Assembly (NCBI GenBank): GCA_037176845.1
Contig: JAYKXP010000081.1
Location: 1 to 64,000, forward strand
Origin: Paramarasmius palmivorus
Taxonomy: Eukaryota > Basidiomycota > Agaricomycetes > Agaricales > Marasmiaceae
DNA length: 64,000 nt
Direction of reading: 5' to 3'
Shown here: positions 22,452-33,792 of the stretch, piece after piece
Layout of the letters: each line of letters starts with the position of its first letter
Position numbering within the stretch: the first letter of the stretch is position 1
Translations under genes and position numbers: made by a program
The notes under the pieces: model-generated
Seen by the model: only the letters and a program-made list of their open reading frames with translations
What the model was told of the DNA's origin: nothing
Databases searched by the model: none

Positions 22452-24768
22452 TCACCTCTTCTCTTCACCCTGAAAAGGAACAGGCTATGAGATTCAGCAA
22501 AATAGAGTCGAGATTATAGGCTTACTCTGTGTTCCCAACAAACTTGCGCCTTCAATTCTGTCAGCCCAAAAAGGAGAATCGCGTCGACTTGAACCTGGTA
22601 GTATCTTGCCCCAGATGTAGTGACCCTTTCTACAATACAATCGCCTGTCCCAGTCAAATCCGCCTCGATCATGCACAGGGTTGAGAACATCTCTGTAGGT
22701 AATCGTAAGCTGAGATTCATGACATGTTGAGATGACGTACTCGGCTCAGAGTCCAACCATCGAATGTCATCTTGTCGGCCTCGATAACAGACAATCTCAA
22801 GAGGAATCGTTTGAAGGTATGCCCGGCTGGGCGCCTCGCGGTGGTATTGCCTCTTGAACTCTTTCTCTTCTTCAACACGTGTGCCCTGCAATGGGGGTCA
22901 GTGGCAGTCGAGCCTGGTTCGAGTTGGCTTACCTTAGGGAGGATGGGGCTAAAGGCACCAGGAACCAATCGCATTCCAGAGGGATTCACATACGTGGTGT
23001 GAGCGCGTCTCCGATGTTCAGGGTTTGATTGATCATAAGGCACTGCACACTCGACGCCATATGTGAACCGTGATACCCGAGCGGACACGCAGTGGTCAAG
23101 ATAGAAAGACACGGCCCCGTCTGCCACAGCCTTATTCCTAGACAGGTATTAGTCTTTGCAAGAGGAAAGAGAACATTGGGATAGAGCATACACAAATCCG
23201 TCGGGACGAGAAAGTGCCAGATTCATCTGGGTCAAGGTGGTCTGCAGATTGGAGAAAAGCCATTCACTTGCGGCAAATCCTCCAACAAGAAAGACAGACT
23301 GTAACATGTTAGCACGAGAAAAGGACCGCAGAAGAATGACTTACAGAGATGGGCGTGCTTGATTCGCTTTTCTGTTCTTGTATAGCTTCGATGATCTCTT
23401 GGATTGACGGTGCGAAGAATTGCTTCATGGTTTCTCTGCAGGCATATCAACCAAGACGTCAAGGGGATCAACCACGAAAATAATCACCCTGATACCTTCA
23501 TCTGGCCTCCTTTGATATCTACAGCAGGATCCTTGTCTCTGGCGCTTCCAAAACGAATATAGGAGACAGAGGAATCATCGCGAAATAGGTGCTTTGTCGA
23601 CTTGTCGAATACTGAAGTGATGTGCGTGATGTCTTGCTCGTTCCCATATTTGGAGTCTCTCAAACGGTCTGGAAATTCGGTATAAATTAGATACCTACTC
23701 CCGTCCAATCCAGAGGAACGCACCTCTGAGGAAAGCTTCTGCGCGCCGGGTAACGTACACAGAACCCTGCAGACGACCTATCACATACCCGAGTACAATG
23801 AGAATTGCTTGACACCCGGAAATCACTCAACGACTTACACTGAGTGCGGGCAACTTCCTCGATGCCTATAGCCGTCTTGGCGTAGGCACTCAAGTCGATC
23901 GTGCCACCGCCAGCATCCACTATAATGATGCCTTGTCCATCCTGGAGGTTATCAATGGTCAATCCGAAGCGGTAACGCAAGAAACTTGATTGCCTACTGG
24001 TCCTATTTCGTTCATTATACCTTTATTGATGCAGTAATGAAGACTGGCCTCTCCTTCAGTAACGAACTGAAGTCGAGATTCTTCGTCATGAGGCGTGATA
24101 AGCCCTGCTCTGATTGCTGCTTGGCGCATTTGCGACTGCTGTAGCCCTTCCCACCCATTAGGATGAGTCAACACGTAGTCGATATTCTCTTCCACGGTGC
24201 TCCAGAATTGAGGGTCCTTGCTTTTCTTGATGTAATCAATCGTACAATCATGGAGATACCGCAGAAAATCTGCAAAGACATCGACGGCGGTTTTGTTGAG
24301 AGGTAGCGGGGGTATGTCGGAATCGCGAACATGGGAAGACGGAAAATGCTTCGGACGCATGTGTAGCTTGAACCTGTTGGCACGATTTCAGCTAGCTAAC
24401 AAAAAAAGTATGTGACTTTCGACTCACCATTCAACCGTAATGAAGTCTTCCTCTTCCGCTAAATCCAAGAAGCCTTCATCAGTGGCCTCCGAGCCAACTG
24501 CACGAACTTGCCCAGTTTGATCATAGCAAATGATGGAGGGAATCTTAGAGTCTCCTCTGGTGCTTAATTGCCCAGGAAAGCTACAAGCAATCATAAGCTC
24601 GAGTATGAATCACGATCGTACTATGTAGACTGACCTTGTAACACCCTCAATGACCGGCGCTAGTCCAGGATCAAGAATCGCGTAGGATGCCCCACTATAC
24701 GTGGTTCCCACATCGAATGCAATGACCAGTTTACGAAACAAGCCGCGATAGTTTGGACGGGTAGACAT
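22452..24768 (-). CDS. Hsp70-like (HSPA12-type) ATPase, HspA
   Basis: About twelve exons on the minus strand encode about 580 residues. It starts MSTRPNYRGLFRKLVIAFDV with the phosphate-1 loop IAFDVGTTYSGASYAI (residues 13-30). Phosphate-2 is IIIVDAGGGTIDLSAYAK (about 205) and the adenosine motif is FLVGGFAASEWLFSNL (about 370). The C-terminal part has the family blocks ADGAVSFYLDHCVSARVSRF and LLFGLTELKAQVCWEHR. The last intron leads to a tiny exon GEEKR-stop. These are hallmarks of the HSPA12A/B-like branch: an actin/Hsp70 ATPase fold with no typical peptide-binding domain or EEVD tail, common and expanded in agaricomycetes. It is probably a cytosolic ATPase switch or chaperone-like protein. 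It shares a 609-bp divergent upstream region with CC2 and a convergent 3' side with CC1. The gene is intact. Confidence 0.9.
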
Positions 24769-25377
24769 GGCGGCAAAATACGCAGGAAACAAGTCAGATA
24801 TTGAGTACGGTTATTCTTCGTTTCTTTGGTGAGGTCAGATTCGATAAACGAAGAGTTTTGACTGGGTAGAATAATACGGTAGCTGTTTTTTAGCATGATT
24901 CAAGAAAGGAGGGGACGCATACCTTGAGTCGAGTTGTGCTTTTACCCAACGACGCGGAGAGAAAGAGCACTGCGCGTCTGAGTCCTCAAGGACTGACTCC
25001 TATTTATGTCAAACATTACAAACAAATAAAGCCACGTGTACGATAGAAGCCACCTCAAATTTCTTGCGCCGCTCCTCGTTCGCCTTTAGCTCTTTAGATC
25101 TTTACAAGTCACCGTCAAGGTTCGAACACGTTGACCGGACCCTGCTTGACGCGTGAATATTAATGGATGCTCACTAGGGTGGCTTCTGTCGATCGATCAA
25201 GCCACCAAAGCTTTACGTCTGAAGTTCCTTTGCCGCAGTCACACAGGTGCATCGCTGTGGACCGGTGAGTGTGATATCCGAAGAATATGAACCAACATGA
25301 GGTACACACGTTGTATAACTAAAGCCTTCCACCGTGATATAGTACCCCAACAATAGTCCGTATCGTCCTCACCCAAC
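24769..25377. promoter_or_regulatory. Divergent promoter region HspA / CC2
   Basis: These 609 bp lie between the ATGs of HspA (minus) and CC2 (plus). I could not find a convincing TATA or a repeated heat-shock-element array by eye. The position suggests shared regulation of the pair, which is inference. Confidence 0.45.
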
Positions 25378-27114
25378 ATGTGGAATACCGTCAAATCTAT
25401 CGCCTTTGGTTCATCCACCAACACTAACGGTCGTCCGGACTCGCAGCCTACGCCAAAGCAAACGACACCAACGAGTTCGCCCGTCTCTGTCCAAAGGCCA
25501 GAAATAGCGATGCCGCCTTCGAGGCACCACGAGGAGGCAGAGCGGCATGGAGGAGGGCATCATCGTCGCCACGAATCCAAAGGCAGTAGCTCCGGCCAGC
25601 GAAGAAGTGATCGCAATGATGGGAAAGTTGGGAGGAGTGTCAAAAGTCGACAAGGGCTAGAGAAGAGGATCTCTGGTATGTGGTCGAGGAAGGATTCCGA
25701 AGAGGAACCTAGCAGCTTCGAGAACACCGAGCAACAAAGTCGCCTGGAGGAGCTCGAACGCAACAATGGGTCACTGCAGGCGAAGTTGCAGCGTGCTACC
25801 TCGGAGAAGCGTTCCCTAGAGGCGACCATTGAGGAGTCGAAAAACGAGTTGAAGAAGGCCACGGAGATGGTCGAGGCGAAGGAAAAGGAAGTTGCAGAGG
25901 CACAGAAGCGAGCGGACAACGCTACATTGCTATTGGAACAGCGTACCAACGAAAGTAGATCGCGAATGGAGCAGCAACAAAGCGCCGCCAGGGATATAAA
26001 AGCTTCATTGGACCGGAAAAAAGAGGAATGCCGTTCCCTTCAGGCTAACCTCGAGAACTTACAAGCCCAGTACCAAAACTTGGATGCCAAGGCTTGCGCA
26101 GCAGATGAGGAGCGCAAACGTCTGAAGGTGCAGTTGGATCGCCAGGTAGCGGAATCCGACGACCTTCGACGAAAGTATGAAGCTTGTCGGCAAATGCTGG
26201 AATTGCGTACGAAGGAGCTCCAAGGCGCACAGGAATATCTGCATTCAACCCGTGCATACTCTGGCGCCGATTTGATTCGCCTCGTCGAAGCGTTGAATGG
26301 CGAGATCATGCAGGCAGCGGCATCCATCACAGACGTTCTGGATATCGAAACGATAGCATCGAACCGAGGGATTGCAGGCTCGCACAAGGCGATAAAGAAA
26401 GAGATCAGCCTTTTCTTGGCCGAGGAGATGATGGAGCTTTTCCGCAGCGTCGAGATCGAAGACTTGGATGTCCTGATACAGAGCGCGCTACAGGCAGCAT
26501 TGGCGTACCAGTGCACATTTTGGATCAACACCTGGTCTCCTGATAAGGGCACCGATAACTTTCTCCGGAACATCTATCAACGACAGGGTGAGCAACCACC
26601 GACCGTTTCCAGCGTTCTGATAGCTCACCAATGAAAAATAGAACTTTCGCCGACCGCTGGCAGATGGAGAGCTATCACAAAGACGCATACCAAATATGCA
26701 CTGATTGACAAGATCGAATCCAGCATGCATGACCATATGTTCGACGCCGTTGTGGCAATCATACATGTAGCCGGGTTATCACCAGCAGATAAGACCCACG
26801 AAGAGGAGATCACGAAGGTTATTCGGGAGAGAATCTTGGTGATTGCTAACCAAGCTCTGCAAATCGATAGGATCGTTGGTTTGGAAATGACATCTGAGGA
26901 GCTGGAGGTTTATGTTTGCTCGGCGGGACAGTCGTTCCACCAAGAGTCCATGCAGGATGTTTTCGAGCGAAAGGATGGTGATACGGATAGCGAATGCATT
27001 GCTCTTTGCACAACTGACATGGGTCTCCGATGCAAGCAGATGCAAGGTAGCGAAGAGATTTGGCAGGTGCTATTGAAGTCCAAAGTTCTGTTGGAGACTG
27101 CGTTCGCGCAATAG
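25378..27114 (+). CDS. Coiled-coil protein of Hsp70-linked family, copy 2 (CC2)
   Basis: Two exons encode about 560 residues. The first 110 residues are basic and disordered with His-rich runs (HHEEAERHGGGHHRRHESKG). A long coiled coil follows (about 118-290, with EELERNNGSLQAKLQRATSE and further heptads). The family core contains KELQGAQEYLHSTRAYSG and LNGEIMQAAASITDVLDIE. Exon 2 begins GELSPTAGRWRAITKTHTK and ends LLKSKVLLETAFAQ. The intron sits at the same codon as in CC1 and CC3. Identity to CC1 is highest in the core around QEY.H..R.Y.G.DLI and in the end motif LCTTD.GL...W...LK.KVLL.TAF. There is no signal peptide or membrane helix. The gene is divergent from HspA and convergent with HspB. 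No function is known; a binding partner or regulator of the neighbouring ATPases is a reasonable guess. Confidence 0.85.
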
Positions 27115-27847
27115 AAGATTCCTAATGTCCTTCGTTTTCATCCCGAATATCCTTCTTATTTCTTGAAACATGTATTCAGAAGATAGGTATTGAAGTTGAC
27201 ATCCTAATACACGCACCATGATCATCCTCTTCAGAATTCCACAGATAAAATCGGAGAGGACGAACACTGAGTACTGAGTACTGAGCGCTGAGCAGACCTT
27301 GCCCTTCGGTCGACGATCAAGTTGTACGCCGTACAGTCAACAAAGATTTCTTTCAGTCACGTGTGTACTCTTCTGACTCTCCGGTTCCGACTCGGGGTAA
27401 CGGAAAGAGGGAGGACCCATGACGTCACGCAATCCTTGTGTCTGTTTCCTGCTCGTAGGTGAGTCCAATGAGCTGCTGGAGAGATGTATCACTAGCTTCA
27501 CATAGCGCGCAGGTGGAATCGCAAAACTTTGGTTTGGTGTACATGTTGGCATCGTACGACAGCTCGGACCGTTACTTTTCGTAACCCCGAGTACGCCGAT
27601 GGTCTGGACACACTCACCAAGTGGGGCGTTCAGGAACTTATAAGAATACAATTATACTGACAAGTATGTACAAAGGTATGTTTTCGCAAGAACTTGAAGG
27701 CAAGAAAATTTCCAAAAACCAAAGAGCCCCCTTGAATGACTCATGTTCGATGAACCTCATTGCTTCGCGCACGGTCGTATACAACTGTAGCAGGACTCCT
27801 ACAGATCGTCAGCGTTAGAAGCAATAGCCTGCAAGATAGGGGATAAC
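27115..27847. other. Intergenic, convergent 3' flanks of CC2 and HspB
   Basis: This spacer has a short direct repetition, GAGTACTGAGTACTGAG, near 27270, and no supported gene. The minus open frame 27337-27651 has no recognisable content. Confidence 0.5.
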
Positions 27848-30213
27848 TCACCTTTTTTCCTGGCCCTGGGCAACAAAGTTGGCATGTTAGAACTCGAGGT
27901 CAATAGTCAATGCATCAGAGACGCTCACATTCTCAGTCCAACAGATCTGTGCCTTCAATTCTGTCAATCCAAAGAGGAGTACAATATCGAAGTTCAAACA
28001 ATAGTATGTCTGGCCAGCAAGGGAAGTATACGATTTTATACAATCCATATTAGACGGGTTGAGCTCGGCCTCGACCGTGCACAACATCGGGAACATCTCT
28101 GTGGAAGTTCGAGTCAGCCATGATTTTGTATGATAGCAAGAAAGCACATACGGGGTTCTGAATCGATGAAAGTGGGTGCTTCTTGCCGATCTCCGCGATA
28201 GCATAGTAATTCTTCTCTAAGCTTCTGGAACGCATCTCGGCTATGGTCTTCTCGATAATATGGCTGCCGAAACTCCTTTTCTTCTTCCACACGAGTGCCC
28301 TAAAGCGAGTAATCGTCATCAGAAACACCGGTTGAATCGAGGAATGAAGAGTCACCTTAGGCAGTATAGTACTGAAGAACCCTGGCAAAGCTGTTCGACC
28401 AGAAGCTGCAACGTATGTAGTATGTTGACGCTTGCGATGCTCAGATTTGCCTGCATTATACCACCGATAAATTCGTATTCCATAGGTGAAACGTGCTACG
28501 CGCGCCGATACGGAGTGGTCAAGATAGAAAGACACGGCACCATCGGCCACCGCCTTGTTCCTATAAACCAGCTAGTCAGGGAGAGCATGGGACCATCGTG
28601 CGGACAGCGTACACAAACCCATCTGGCCTTGAGAGGCCTAAATTCATCTCGTCGAGCCTCATCTGCAAGTTACTAAATAGCCAGTCGCTGGCCGCAAAAC
28701 CGCCGACAAGGAGAACAGACTGAAGAGTATAAACGTCAGCTCCACTTTCGAATAGGTAGTGCGACAATGTAACTGACAGAAATTGGGACATCTGATTGCT
28801 GCTGTTGCTCTTGGATGGCCTCGATAATTTCATCTATGCATGGCGCGAAGAAGCTCTTCATTGTTTTACTGAAAATGTAAAGTTAGCGCCGCGGAAACGA
28901 AAACAACCAAAGAATGACGCACCCAGATATCTTCATCTGACCTCCCTTAATATCGACGGAGGGATCTTTATCTCTAGCACTTCCGAAACGAATGAAGCTG
29001 ACAGAATTCTCATCGCGGAAAAGATGCTTGGTTGATTTGTCAAACACGGCGGTGATATGTTTGACGTCCTCGTCGGATCCATATTTTGAGTCTTTCAGGC
29101 GGTCTAGAACCCGAGCTCAACGCTGAACATGCAAGAAAAGAAAAGCCCAGGAAAGCACTCACCTCGAAGGTAATCGCCTGCTCTTCGGCTGACGTAGACA
29201 GATCCTTGCAGCCTGCCTATTTGCAAAATCAGTGGTGTCATAAAAATGATCGTGAAGCCAGGGCCTTACATTGGGTAGGAGCCGTCTCCTCAAATCCTTC
29301 CGATGCTGCCCTTGCATAAGCACTCAAGTCAATTGTGCCACCTCCTGCGTCGACAATAATGACTCTGCGGTTATCCTGTCGAATAGTAATTAACCGAGAT
29401 CACGGAGCGAGAGTGTGCAGCTTGCCATTGTCGCTTCATTCATTGCACCTTTGTTGATACAGTAATGAAGACTCGCCTCTCCTTCAGTCACGAACTGAAG
29501 ACGCGATTCGGGATCATGAGCCGTAATGAAGCCTGCTTGAATGGCAGCCTGACGCATTTGAGACTGTTGGAGACCTTCCCATCCGTTAGGATGAGTCAAT
29601 ACGTAGTCGATGTTCTCTTCGACCGAGCTCCAGAATTGAGGGTCTTTGCTTTTCTTGATGTAGTCGATTGCGCAAGCGTGAAGGTATCGAAGGAAATCCG
29701 CAAAGACGTCGATTACTGTCTTGTTCAGTGGAAGGGGCGGTATGTCGCTATCGTTGACGCGAGAAGTGGCTAGATGCTTGGGTCGCATGTGAAGCTTAAA
29801 CCTGAAGACAAAGGGGTCAATGAAAGACGCGAGGAAGGGTTTGAATTGACTCACCACTCGACGGTGGTAATCTCTTTGTCTTCCGCCAAGTCCCAGAAAC
29901 CGTCTTCAGTGGCCTCTGACCCTACTGCGCAGACCACTCCATCACTATCATAGGCAATGACGGAAGGTATCTTGGAGTCGCCTCTTGTACTCAACTGCCC
30001 GGGAAAACTATAAGTCATGGACAAAGCTATTAGTGAGCATGTAACATGTAACAGAGATGGAAACGGGAGTGACCTAGTTACGCCCTCAATAATTGGTGGT
30101 AATCCTGGATCCAGGATCGCGTAGGATGCTCCACTGAACGTGGTTCCGACGTCGAATGCGATGACGAGCTTTCGAGATAGACCTCGATAATTGGGACGCG
30201 TTATCATGGCCAT
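27848..30213 (-). CDS. Hsp70-like (HSPA12-type) ATPase, HspB
   Basis: The exon pattern is the same as HspA. The start is MAMITRPNYRGLSRKLVIAF, then VGTTFSGASYAILDPG; the second Met in MAMI is an alternative start. Phosphate-2 is VIIVDAGGGTIDLSAYA, and the adenosine motif is LLVGGFAASDWLFSNLQM. C-terminal blocks are ADGAVSFYLDHSVSARVARF and FGLTELKAQICWTEN. Choosing the acceptor CCAG before GAAAAAAGG gives a final exon EKR-stop that matches the other copies; the next AG would give a longer unrelated tail. The helical insertion DFLRYLHACAIDYIKKSKDP is conserved in all copies. The predicted product is a cytosolic ATP-binding switch or chaperone-like protein. It is tail-to-tail with CC2, and HspC lies upstream on the same strand. 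The gene is intact. Confidence 0.9.
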
Positions 30214-30751
30214 TTCTGTAAGTTGGAGAAGGCTGTAGTGAATAGAGTGGTTCTGAAGAAAGAGAGTCCGTGGTGTTTTGGCTTTAAGTAATCTGACAGT
30301 GGGTAATTCTAACCGTGTTGATCGCTGTGAAATTGTGAAGGAGTTAAGTGGGACAAAGACGCTCGGAGATTGCTTTGAGCTGTGAACATGTTGCAGTATC
30401 AGTAATACGGATTTCAGAATCAAAGGGACCCTTACCTTGTTCGCACTCCAAGCTGCAAGTCCAATGCAAGGCTCAAGCCGAGCGAAGAGTGAAAGGAAGG
30501 GAACAGAGTAAGACGTTTCAGAAATTTCAATTAAGCGCGCAACCGGCGCGTCAAAGCCACGTGTGACCACGGACTTTGCCGAAATGAGGTGTGAATTCAA
30601 ACGTGCCACTGGCCACAGGAAGGATATTACAACACAATTACAATAAAGATTCTGTGTAGGGTATCAACGAAGTTCGTTTATCTGATCATAAACGATGGTA
30701 GCCGGCCCTCTGTCGAAAATTATCAGCACACCGTTACTCTATTTGATCATT
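30214..30751. other. Intergenic between HspB and HspC
   Basis: This is the HspB upstream region plus the HspC 3' flank. The block at about 30672-30703 resembles the 3' flank of HspA (22366-22397). No gene is supported. Confidence 0.5.
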
Positions 30752-33089
30752 CTAGACGAACCTTTTCTCTTCGCCCTAGAATCCAACAACCAAAATGAGC
30801 TTCTTTGACTGGATAGCCATGAGGCTACTTACATTCTCCTTCCAGCAAATCTGAGCCTTCAGTTCCGTCATGCCAAAAAGTAGAACCACCTCATATGCCG
30901 CCTCATAGTACCTACCCTGATTGAGGTTATACTTTTCAGTGATAAAACCAGGAGCTTTCGAGGTATCTGCTTCGACAGTGCACAAAGTAGAAAACAGTTC
31001 TGTTGGTATAATGAGTATCTTTGCCTTCAAACAAACTAGTTCTGTACTCGGCTCAACATCGGTCCATCGCGGGTTGTCAGCGTTGCCCCGGTAGCACATA
31101 ATATCATCAGAGAGTTTTTGAAGCGCCAACTTGCCCGAGCTCTGTCGGAAGTAGCTGCTGCGAAATTCTGTCTCTTCTTGTACCCGAACCCCCTGTTACA
31201 TTCAAAATCAAACCGTCATCTGAGTAAAAGCAACAAATAAAGACCTTCGGCAGGATGACATCGAACACGTTCGGAATAGCTCTTCCGCCGGAGGCCTGTA
31301 GGAAGATAGTATTTGCACGTTTTTGATGCTGAGGGTCTGCAGGATTGAAGGTCGTGCAACATTCTGTACCGTACGTGAACCTAGAAATCCTCGCGGCCAC
31401 GCAATGATCGAGATAAAATGAGACCGCTCCGTCTGCTACGGCTTTATTCCTGAAAGGTATTGGTCAAAATAAGAGAAGCGGATATAGGCCAGTGCACATA
31501 CACAAATCCATCGGGCCTTGAGAGTTTTAATTGCAGTCGTTCCAGAAGCGTCTCCAGGTTGTTGAAAAGCCAGTCGCTGGCGGCAAACCCGCCCACGAGA
31601 TAGACAGACTAAGAACTCGGGTGAGTTGCCAAATTAGAAACACGAGGTGCTGCAAAACCGACCGAAATGGGGACATGCGCTTCGCTCTGCTGCTCTTGTA
31701 TGGCTTCGACAATTTCTTGAATTGATGGTGCAAAGAAGTCTTTCATCACATCACTGAGGAGATGTCAGCCAGTCTTCAAATCCCATTCGAATTCAACAAT
31801 GGCTCACCCGGAGATCTTCATCTGGCCACCTTTGATGTCCACACGTGGATCTTTGTCTCGGGCGCTTCCAAATCGAATATAACTGACGGAAGTGTCGTCC
31901 CTGAAGAGATGCTTGGTCGATTTGTCGAAAACTGAAGTAATATGCGTGATATCTTGGTTGTTCCCGTATTTTGAGTCTTTCAGCCGATCTAGACGCGAGG
32001 TGTCAGACGAACATTGCTTATGAGCTATCGCCGTTACTCACCTTTGAGCCATGCTAGTGCTCGGCGAGTCACGTAGACTGATCCTTGTAACCTACCTGTT
32101 ACATCTGAGATCAGATGCAAAACATGCCGTTCAGGAAGACGTACACTGTGTGCGAGCAATTTCTTCGAATGCACCGGACGGCGTCTTTGCATAGGCGCTC
32201 AAATCAACGGTACCACCTCCCGCATCCACAATGATAATTCCGCGGCGATCCTATTTCGGACACAACTAAAAATCAACCCAAAATAAAGGTATCGAGACAG
32301 ATGCGTACCATGTCGGGTTCGTTCATTATCCCTTTATTAATGCAGTAATGCAGACTCGCTTCACCCTCCGTAACGAATTGCAGGCGAGACTCGTCATCAG
32401 CGTTCGTGATTAGACCAGCGCGAATGGCAGCTTGACGCATAAGGGCCTGCTGTGGACCTTCCCATCCATTGGGGTGAGTAAGAACGTAATCGATGCTGTT
32501 CTCAATAGAGCTCCAGAATTGCGGGTCCCGAGATTTCTTGATGTAATCGATGGAGTGAGTATGAAGGTAGCGCAGGAAATCCGCAAAAACATCGAGTGCC
32601 GTCTTGCTTGGTGGTAGAGGCGGAAGATCATTATCCTGGACGTGCGAAGTTGCGAGGTGCTTGGGACGTAAATGCAATTTAAACCTGAGAAATAAGATCC
32701 AAACGTGAAAACGAATCTAAGATCTCGATGTCGTACTTACCATTCGACCTTGATGAAATCCTCGTCGTCTGCCAGCTCCAAGAAGGCTTCATCGGCGGCT
32801 TCCGACCCAACGGCACGAACATTTCCATCCTGATCATACCATATTACTGATGGAATTTTGGAGTCGCCTCTGGTACTCAATTGCCCGGGGAAACTGTCAA
32901 GGCCGAAAATAAGCATTCATCAACGCTGAAGGTAGATCCCAAGGGGGAAAATCACCTTGTAACGCCTTCTATGACAGGCGGTAAACCTGGATCAAGTATG
33001 GCGTACGACGCGCCGCTGTAAGTCGTTCCAACGTCGAATGCAATAACCAGTTTCCGAAACAAGCCTTGGTAATTTTGACGAGTTGACAT
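30752..33089 (-). CDS. Hsp70-like (HSPA12-type) ATPase, HspC
   Basis: The start is MSTRQNYQGLFRKLVIAFDV, then VGTTYSGASYAILDPGLPP. Phosphate-2 is IIIVDAGGGTVDLSAYAK, with a Val where HspA and HspB have Ile, and the adenosine motif is YLVGGFAASDWLFNNLE. C-terminal blocks are ADGAVSFYLDHCVAARISRF and FGMTELKAQICWKEN. The last small exon reads GEEKRFV-stop. The helical part WRFLRYLHTHSIDYIKKSRD-like region and the conserved EGEASLHYCINKGIMNE are present. All about eleven introns have GT..AG ends at the shared positions. A TATA-like element lies 82 bp upstream. The gene is divergent from CC3 (703-bp gap) and tandem with HspB. Function as for HspA. The gene is intact. Confidence 0.9.
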
Positions 33090-33792
33090 CGTTGACAGCT
33101 GTGTTGAATCAGAGAGTTTAGGGATCAGAAAAATCTTCCGACACTAGCCGATATTACTGGACCTTACCATTTATATAGCAGAAGCGCTGCGTTACCAATG
33201 ACGCATGTTTTTGTGAGATCTTTGTGAAATGGAAAGGGAAGTATTGACTCGTATGTATGATGGAGACCCGGAGCCTGGGTGCTGCCAGAATATTCTTTGT
33301 GAAGATGAAGAATGGAGAGTTAGATCTGATCGTAGTTCAAGGTTTGGAGGATCGGATAGGTGGGTCCAATGAACGGCTCTGCCGCAAACCATCGGTGCAT
33401 TCATTGTAGGCCATTGCCGTCAATCTGCACATCGAATAAGGGAGATAGGCTGGAACGAGGATGCAGAAGAAAGGTAGAACAAGTGTGACATACACATACA
33501 TCGACCGAGAGATCTCGCCAAACACGAGGCGCCCAAATGCGCCGACACCAAGAACACGAGTCGACTGGAAAAAAGAGGCATGCATCAACAGCAACTATCG
33601 CATGCCTGATCGTGCCCTGTTCACATCTGTTCCGTACCATGAAGCGAAGGTGAAACCGCAACATGAGTATGTATAAGTAGCTATATTAATGCAACTTTGA
33701 CTCCTACACGCTTGCCCCTCGTGCTTCTAGCACTGCGGCTCCGACTGCGGTCCATCTCAATTTCGACGTGCCACCCTCACCGTACCCCGAAA
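33090..33792. promoter_or_regulatory. Divergent promoter region HspC / CC3
   Basis: This 703-bp region lies between two divergent starts. It has a TATA-like element on each side (33171-33178 minus; 33671-33677 plus, TATAAG). The arrangement is the same as at HspA/CC2. Confidence 0.5.
33171..33178 (-). promoter_or_regulatory. TATA-like element of HspC
   Basis: On the minus strand TGCTATATAAATGG lies 82 bp before the HspC ATG. Confidence 0.5.

Noticed and set aside
27265..27295. Short direct repeat of GAGTACT as a possible repeat array
   Set aside because: Only two to three imperfect units, too few for a meaningful array.
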